DNA of 11,463 nucleotides from Bacteroidales bacterium. GTDB lineage: Bacteria > Bacteroidota > Bacteroidia > Bacteroidales > P3. The notes below the pieces were generated by a model. That model made no database searches and was not told the DNA's origin. It was given only the letters and a program-made list of their open reading frames with translations. Location of the stretch: NCBI GenBank assembly GCA_900769785.1, contig CAAGHV010000005.1, positions 1 through 11,463 on the forward strand, given 5' to 3'. The position numbers were made by a program, and so were the translations under genes. This document shows positions 7,982 to 11,463 of the stretch, one piece after another. How positions within the stretch are numbered: the first letter of the stretch is position 1; each line of letters starts with the position of its first letter.

Positions 7982-8791
7982 ATGGAACATTCATTCATTC
8001 AGTTCGATGGAAAGAAAATACACTATCAGGACGAAGGTCAAGAACACTCTAATGTGATAGTGTTTCTGCATGGTTTTCTTAATTCCCTCGATGTATGGGC
8101 ATCATATACTTATACTTATATGAAGGCATCGCGTGTTGTTGCCATTGACCTTCCGGGCCATGGATTGTCTGACACATATGGCGAGGTGCATAGCATGGAG
8201 TTTATGGCACGTGCCGTGAAAGCTGTTCTGGACAAATGTGGCATAACACATTGTGTGATGGTAGGCCACTCGATGGGCGGATATGTGGCGTTGGCATTTG
8301 CCGATGCATTTCCTTATATGCTCAAGGGATTGGTACTACTACATTCGCAGGCCCTTATGGATAGCGATGCGGTAAAGGAGAATCGTATAAAAGCTTGTAA
8401 GGCAGTAAACGACAATAGGTCGGCTTTTGTGGTGGGCTTCATCCCCGAATTATTTGCCAAAGACCGTAGAGATTTTTTTAACAGAGAGATAAAAGATTTG
8501 GAAGAGGACAGCCTGCGGACTACCGAAGAGGGTATAGTGGCAGCTCAGAATGGTATGTTGGCAAGGCCAAGCCGTGTGTATCTGCTTTCGGAATTAGAGT
8601 GCCCAATACTATTTATATTTGGTAAGCATGATAGTCGAATACCGGTAGAGCTAGGTTTGAGCCAAGCTATGTTACCCAAATATTCCGAAACAATAATACT
8701 TGGCAATGCTTCGCATATGGGACATATCGAAGAGAGAAAATATCTAAAGATGAAGATATATAATTTCCTACAGTCGTGTTATTTGTTGTAA
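7982..8791 (+). CDS. Alpha/beta-fold hydrolase
   Basis: This encodes 269 residues, the usual length for a single-domain alpha/beta hydrolase, with no signal peptide, so it is cytoplasmic. Visible motifs in order are FLHGF (28-32, oxyanion-hole region), DLPGHGLS (56-63), and the nucleophile elbow GHSMGG (95-100) with Ser97. A cap region rich in charged residues spans about 125-195, then FGKHDSRIP (213-221) with Asp217 as the likely acid, and NASHMGHIE (242-250) with His245 as the likely catalytic base (His248 is the alternative). All three members of the triad are present, so it should be active. The substrate cannot be told from sequence; carboxylesters or related small molecules are typical of the family. 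It is probably a single-gene transcript, convergent with the CNNM-type gene on the other strand. Confidence 0.9.
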   Translation: MEHSFIQFDGKKIHYQDEGQEHSNVIVFLHGFLNSLDVWASYTYTYMKASRVVAIDLPGHGLSDTYGEVHSMEFMARAVKAVLDKCGITHCVMVGHSMGGYVALAFADAFPYMLKGLVLLHSQALMDSDAVKENRIKACKAVNDNRSAFVVGFIPELFAKDRRDFFNREIKDLEEDSLRTTEEGIVAAQNGMLARPSRVYLLSELECPILFIFGKHDSRIPVELGLSQAMLPKYSETIILGNASHMGHIEERKYLKMKIYNFLQSCYLL

Positions 8792-8835
8792 TAGCCCCTA
8801 TGTAAGGCTAAAAAGTAGGAAATGATTGATACTAT

Positions 8836-8880
8836 GATAGCAGTTATTTGTTCATGTATGAGCGAATAACTGCTATCTTT
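8836..8880 (+). terminator. Long hairpin between convergent genes, likely terminator
   Basis: GATAGCAGTTATT (8836-8848) pairs exactly with AATAACTGCTATC (8865-8877). The pairing continues inward with two wobbles to a TGTA loop, giving about 19 paired positions. TTT then ATTATAT follows on the + strand, so termination of the hydrolase transcript is the better-supported reading. On the minus strand the bases after the stem are not T-rich, so a role for the convergent gene is weaker. The hairpin ends 14 bases from that gene's stop codon. Confidence 0.7.
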
Positions 8881-8890
8881 ATTATATAGG

Positions 8891-10162
8891 CTATAATTTA
8901 CTAACCAATACTTTGTCAATTCTTACACCGTCCATATCTATTATCTCTAGGCGGAAACCTTCCCATTCCATTATTTGCCCTTCTTGGGGTATGTTGTGTA
9001 GTGTTTCCATTATCAGTCCACTTATAGTATTGAACTTGCAGTCGTCGGTAAATAGTTCTTCTTTGTCGAAATAGGCAAGGAAGTCGTAATAGCTGTATCT
9101 ACCGTCTATTATGTAGCTACCATCTTCGCGTTCCACTATGTCGCCGGTTTCGTTCTCGTCTAGCATCTCGCCTACAAGGGCTTCCATAATATCTTTCAAA
9201 CTTACTATACCTACCACACTGCCAAACTCGTCGATGATAAGTCCGCTTTTGATACGTTCGTTTTTGAATTGTTCCAATGCACTATATACACTTATGCTTT
9301 CGGGAAAGTAGCTTACCTTGGATAGTATGTTGCCAAGACTGAAATTGTTCTTGTTGATGGAGGCGAATATATGCTTGAGATGTACAAAACCTAAGATATT
9401 ATCTACGTCCTTGTCTATAACGGGATAGGTGTTATATACGTTGGCTTCTATTTTTTGCTGTAAGCTTTGCTTATCTTCGTTTATGTCTAGGAATATTATT
9501 TCGCTGCGGTGTGTCATTATTGATGATATTTTGCGGTCGCTCAGATTGAAAGCTCTTTCCACAATATCATGTTCTACCTCTTCAATTTCGCCATCTTCAA
9601 GGCTTTCCTTCATCATATTCTTAATTTCCTCTTCGGTTACGGGAGCATCTTTTACCTTGTTAAGGCCAAATAGTCCGGCTACAAAGCTACTGCTTTTGGC
9701 AAGCACCCATACCAAGGGGTAGCATATCTTGCTTAGTACTATCATGGGACGGGCTATAAATTTGGCTATACTTTCGGCTTTGGACAGCCCCAAGCGTTTG
9801 GGGAATAACTCGCCAAATACAAGGGTAAGGTATGTAACAAATATCACTATTATTGTTTTGCTTATACCAAAACTGTATGATTCTATTGATGGGAACCAGC
9901 GACTTAGCACTTCCGATAAGTCGCCTGCAAAAGCTTCGCCCGAAAATAAACCGGTAAGTATTCCTATCAGTGTTATACCGATCTGCAGTGTGCTGAAAAA
10001 GTCGTCGGGATTGTTGGCAAGGGTCAAGGCTCTCTGCGATTTCTTGTTGCCTTGTCGGCTTTCGGTTTCCAATTTGCTTTTGCGTGCACTTACAACAGCC
10101 ATCTCGCTCATACTCAGAAAGCCATTAATTAATATAAGTATTGCTATTATTACTATTTCCAT
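8891..10162 (-). CDS. CNNM/DUF21-CBS-CorC_HlyC membrane protein (hemolysin family, metal transport type)
   Basis: This encodes 423 residues, full length for the family. Residues 1-165 form the CNNM (DUF21) transmembrane domain: NGFLSMSEMAVVSARKSKLE at 13-32, hydrophobic segments near 1-20, 58-78, 100-118 and 138-160, and the signature LVFGELFPKRLGL at 114-126. A linker rich in acidic residues (EEEIKNMMKESLEDGEIEE) leads to two CBS modules (about 212-270 and 280-332, the second with DEFGSVVGIVSLKD). The CorC_HlyC domain fills about 345-422. Proteins of this family (CorC, MpfA, eukaryotic CNNM) are Mg2+ exporters or regulators regulated by nucleotide at the CBS pair; some are annotated as hemolysins, mostly by history. 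The related gliding protein GldE has the same architecture, but nothing here singles it out. The ATG at 10162 gives the expected N-terminus. No Bacteroidota-type promoter could be found upstream on the minus strand. Confidence 0.93.
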   Translation of the reverse strand: MEIVIIAILILINGFLSMSEMAVVSARKSKLETESRQGNKKSQRALTLANNPDDFFSTLQIGITLIGILTGLFSGEAFAGDLSEVLSRWFPSIESYSFGISKTIIVIFVTYLTLVFGELFPKRLGLSKAESIAKFIARPMIVLSKICYPLVWVLAKSSSFVAGLFGLNKVKDAPVTEEEIKNMMKESLEDGEIEEVEHDIVERAFNLSDRKISSIMTHRSEIIFLDINEDKQSLQQKIEANVYNTYPVIDKDVDNILGFVHLKHIFASINKNNFSLGNILSKVSYFPESISVYSALEQFKNERIKSGLIIDEFGSVVGIVSLKDIMEALVGEMLDENETGDIVEREDGSYIIDGRYSYYDFLAYFDKEELFTDDCKFNTISGLIMETLHNIPQEGQIMEWEGFRLEIIDMDGVRIDKVLVSKL

Positions 10163-10293
10163 TTCTGTTTTTCGTTCGTATATAGTGCCTATAACTGAAA
10201 CATCATTCTTTTATTGTATTCATAGGATATTAACTTTTTATATTGCCTATAGATATTCCTATGATACATTAGATATCACGGCCTAAAACCTCT

Positions 10294-10403
10294 TTCGCAA
10301 TAGGGTTGAAATTGCCTCGTGATGAAGATTGTTCTCCCTCGTGATGTAGTTGGATTTGCCTCATGATGAAAATCTGTCTGTCTCGTGATGTAAATAAAGT
10401 AAT
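10294..10403. repeat. 22-bp-period tandem repeat array upstream of recA
   Basis: CTCGTGATG, or CTCATGATG in the third copy, begins at 10316, 10338, 10360 and 10382, exactly 22 bases apart each time. The 13 bases between cores vary but share a pattern (W-A-R-W-T near the start, T-rich then GC toward the end of several). The preceding 22 bases (10294-10315) keep the same phase and match the second unit at 14 of 22 positions, so they look like a decayed fifth copy. The array ends 19 bases before the -33 element of recA. The period of 22 is near two helical turns, so bound proteins would lie on roughly one DNA face. Confidence 0.75.
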
Positions 10404-10422
10404 AAAAAATCTTAGTCAGATA

Positions 10423-10453
10423 TTGAATATGTAGAAAAAAAATCGTAAATTTG
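10423..10453 (+). promoter_or_regulatory. recA promoter, Bacteroidota type
   Basis: TTG (10423-10425) and TAAATTTG (10446-10453) are separated by 20 bases and match the Bacteroidota sigma-ABfr pattern TTTG-N19-21-TAnnTTTG. A run of eight A precedes the -7 element. Transcription would start near 10460, leaving a leader of about 38 bases. No Shine-Dalgarno sequence is evident before the ATG, which is usual in this phylum. Confidence 0.8.
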
Positions 10454-10497
10454 TATTCTCTTAAATTAGATTGAATATAAATAAAATATTGATAGTC

Positions 10498-11463
10498 ATG
10501 GCAAAAGAAGTTGATGAAGCGCAAGCGTCGAAACTTGAAAAGTTGAAAATCCTACAGAGTACGTTGGATAAGATAGAAAAAAACTATGGCAAAGGTGCCA
10601 TTATGAAATTAGGCGATGCTCCTATCGAAGAGTTGGAATGTATATCCACAGGTTCGGTAGGATTGGATATGGCATTGGGTGTAGGTGGTTTTCCAAAAGG
10701 AAGAATTATAGAGATTTATGGTCCCGAATCGTCAGGTAAGACTACTTTGGCCATACATGCAATAGCCGAAGCTCAGAAAAAAGGTGGAATAGCTGCATTC
10801 ATCGATGCCGAACATGCTTTCGATAGTTTCTATGCCAAATCGTTGGGTGTGGATACCGACAACCTTTTGGTATCGCAACCCGATAATGGAGAGCAGGCTT
10901 TGGAAATAGCCGATAATCTTATCCGCTCCGGTGCTATAGATATTATTGTAATAGACTCTGTGGCAGCCCTTACTCCTAAGAGTGAGATTGAAGGTGAAAT
11001 GGGCGACTCAAAGATGGGGCTTCAAGCACGCCTTATGTCGCAAGCACTAAGAAAACTTACTGCCAACATCAGCAAGACCAAATGCTGTTGTATATTCATC
11101 AACCAATTGCGCGAAAAGATTGGTGTAATGTTTGGCAATCCCGAAACTACCACAGGCGGTAATGCATTGAAGTTCTATGCTTCGGTGCGTATAGATATAC
11201 GTCGTACACAAGCTATTAAAGATGGTGACAATCATGTAGGAAACCGTGTGAAGGTGAAGATTGTAAAGAACAAGGTGGCACCACCGTTCCGCACCACCGA
11301 ATTTGATCTTATGTTTGGAGAAGGTATATCAAAGACCGGAGAGATAGTGGATTTGTGTGTAGAAATGGGAATAATGAAGAAGAGTGGCTCGTGGTTTAGC
11401 TATGGCGATACCAAACTGGGACAAGGCCGGGAGAGGGTGAAACACATGATAAAAGAAAATCCC
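10498..11463 (+). CDS. recA: Recombinase RecA, 3' partial
   Basis: The frame is open from ATG 10498 to the window edge, giving 322 residues without a stop; full-length family members have about 340-350, so roughly 20-30 are missing. RecA forms filaments on single-stranded DNA, drives homologous strand exchange and helps induce repair. Visible motifs are the Walker A GPESSGKTT (75-83), IDAEH with the catalytic Glu at 105, Walker B IIVIDS (149-154), loop L1 region PKSEIEGEMGDSKMG (160-174), and loop L2 with NQLREKIGVMFGNPETTTGG (202-221). The C-terminal part GSWFSYGDTKLGQGRE is also typical. The short Ala/Lys-rich N-terminus matches the polymerisation helix. The start follows a good promoter by about 45 bases. 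Three cysteines in a row (196-198) sit in the strand before L2, a small oddity. No LexA-type box is recognised upstream; the repeat array at 10294-10403 is a candidate control region. Confidence 0.97.
   Translation, partial: MAKEVDEAQASKLEKLKILQSTLDKIEKNYGKGAIMKLGDAPIEELECISTGSVGLDMALGVGGFPKGRIIEIYGPESSGKTTLAIHAIAEAQKKGGIAAFIDAEHAFDSFYAKSLGVDTDNLLVSQPDNGEQALEIADNLIRSGAIDIIVIDSVAALTPKSEIEGEMGDSKMGLQARLMSQALRKLTANISKTKCCCIFINQLREKIGVMFGNPETTTGGNALKFYASVRIDIRRTQAIKDGDNHVGNRVKVKIVKNKVAPPFRTTEFDLMFGEGISKTGEIVDLCVEMGIMKKSGSWFSYGDTKLGQGRERVKHMIKENP

Larger units (their letters stand above)
10163..10497. other. Divergent intergenic region between the CNNM-type gene and recA
   Basis: This 335-base stretch serves two divergent genes. 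Next to the minus-strand gene it is very AT-rich and holds an imperfect dyad: TCATAGGATAT (10220-10230) against ATATTCCTATGA (10253-10264), complementary apart from one inserted base. The middle holds the 22-bp tandem repeat array (10294-10403) and the right end the recA promoter (10423-10453). No convincing small gene is seen. The 82-codon minus-strand frame through the array (10276-10524) overlaps the recA start and has a low-complexity, Phe/Tyr-rich translation that looks accidental. Confidence 0.6.

Noticed and set aside
9729..10286. A 185-codon plus-strand frame opposite the CNNM-type gene
   Set aside because: It is antisense to a well-conserved membrane domain, its composition mirrors the complementary codons, and it has no recognisable motif.
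10316..10403. Possible CRISPR array
   Set aside because: The repeated core is only 9 bases with 13-base intervals, the intervals are partly similar to each other, and no cas gene is nearby; it is a tandem repeat.
10276..10524. An 82-codon minus-strand frame across the repeat array upstream of recA
   Set aside because: It overlaps the recA promoter and start, its translation is AT-driven and low in complexity, and the 22-bp repeat period is not a multiple of three, so the repeats do not encode a repeated peptide.
11085..11093. Three consecutive Cys codons in recA as a sign of sequence error or novel chemistry
   Set aside because: The frame stays open and conserved on both sides, and small or Cys residues are tolerated in this buried strand before loop L2; noted only as a minor oddity.

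Overview
The window looks like chromosomal DNA of a Bacteroidales-type Bacteroidota. Three things point there: the RecA sequence, promoters of the Bacteroidota type (TTG near -33, TAnnTTTG near -7), and a set of large secreted, cysteine-paired multidomain surface proteins plus a TPR / PD40 propeller / OmpA protein of the kind tied to the type IX secretion system (T9SS) and the outer membrane. The DNA is fairly AT-rich and ATA is strikingly common as an isoleucine codon. I see no tRNA, rRNA, CRISPR array, transposase or prophage gene.

Layout. 1-4074 (+) is the 3' part of a giant exported adhesin-like protein: an IgGFc-binding-protein N-terminal-like region, a PKD-like domain, then Ig-like, SprB-like and HYR-like domains. 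It ends without a recognisable T9SS C-terminal sorting domain. 4075-4317 is intergenic and holds a near-perfect GC-rich palindrome and a strong promoter. 4318-4830 (+) is a small secreted protein with a PsbP/DcrB-like look, followed by a textbook intrinsic terminator. 5065-7860 (+) is a 931-residue periplasmic or outer-membrane-associated protein with N-terminal helical repeats, a PD40-type propeller and a C-terminal OmpA-like peptidoglycan-binding domain (PorE-like architecture). 7982-8791 (+) is an alpha/beta hydrolase. A long hairpin separates it from the convergent gene at 8891-10162 (-), a CNNM/DUF21-CBS-CorC_HlyC membrane protein. 10163-10497 is a divergent intergenic region carrying a 22-bp-period tandem repeat array just upstream of a near-consensus promoter for recA. 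recA starts at 10498 and runs off the right edge.

How the genes relate. Each gene has its own leader, and several have their own promoter or terminator, so this looks like a run of single-gene transcripts rather than one operon. The first three genes all encode exported proteins and could share a role at the cell surface, but only proximity and domain types suggest that. The last three are housekeeping or general genes (hydrolase, metal-transport-type membrane protein, recombinase). The least explained items are the 22-bp repeat array before recA, the 28-bp palindrome at 4172-4199, and the missing sorting domain of the giant protein. I did not find convincing evidence for a wholly new system.
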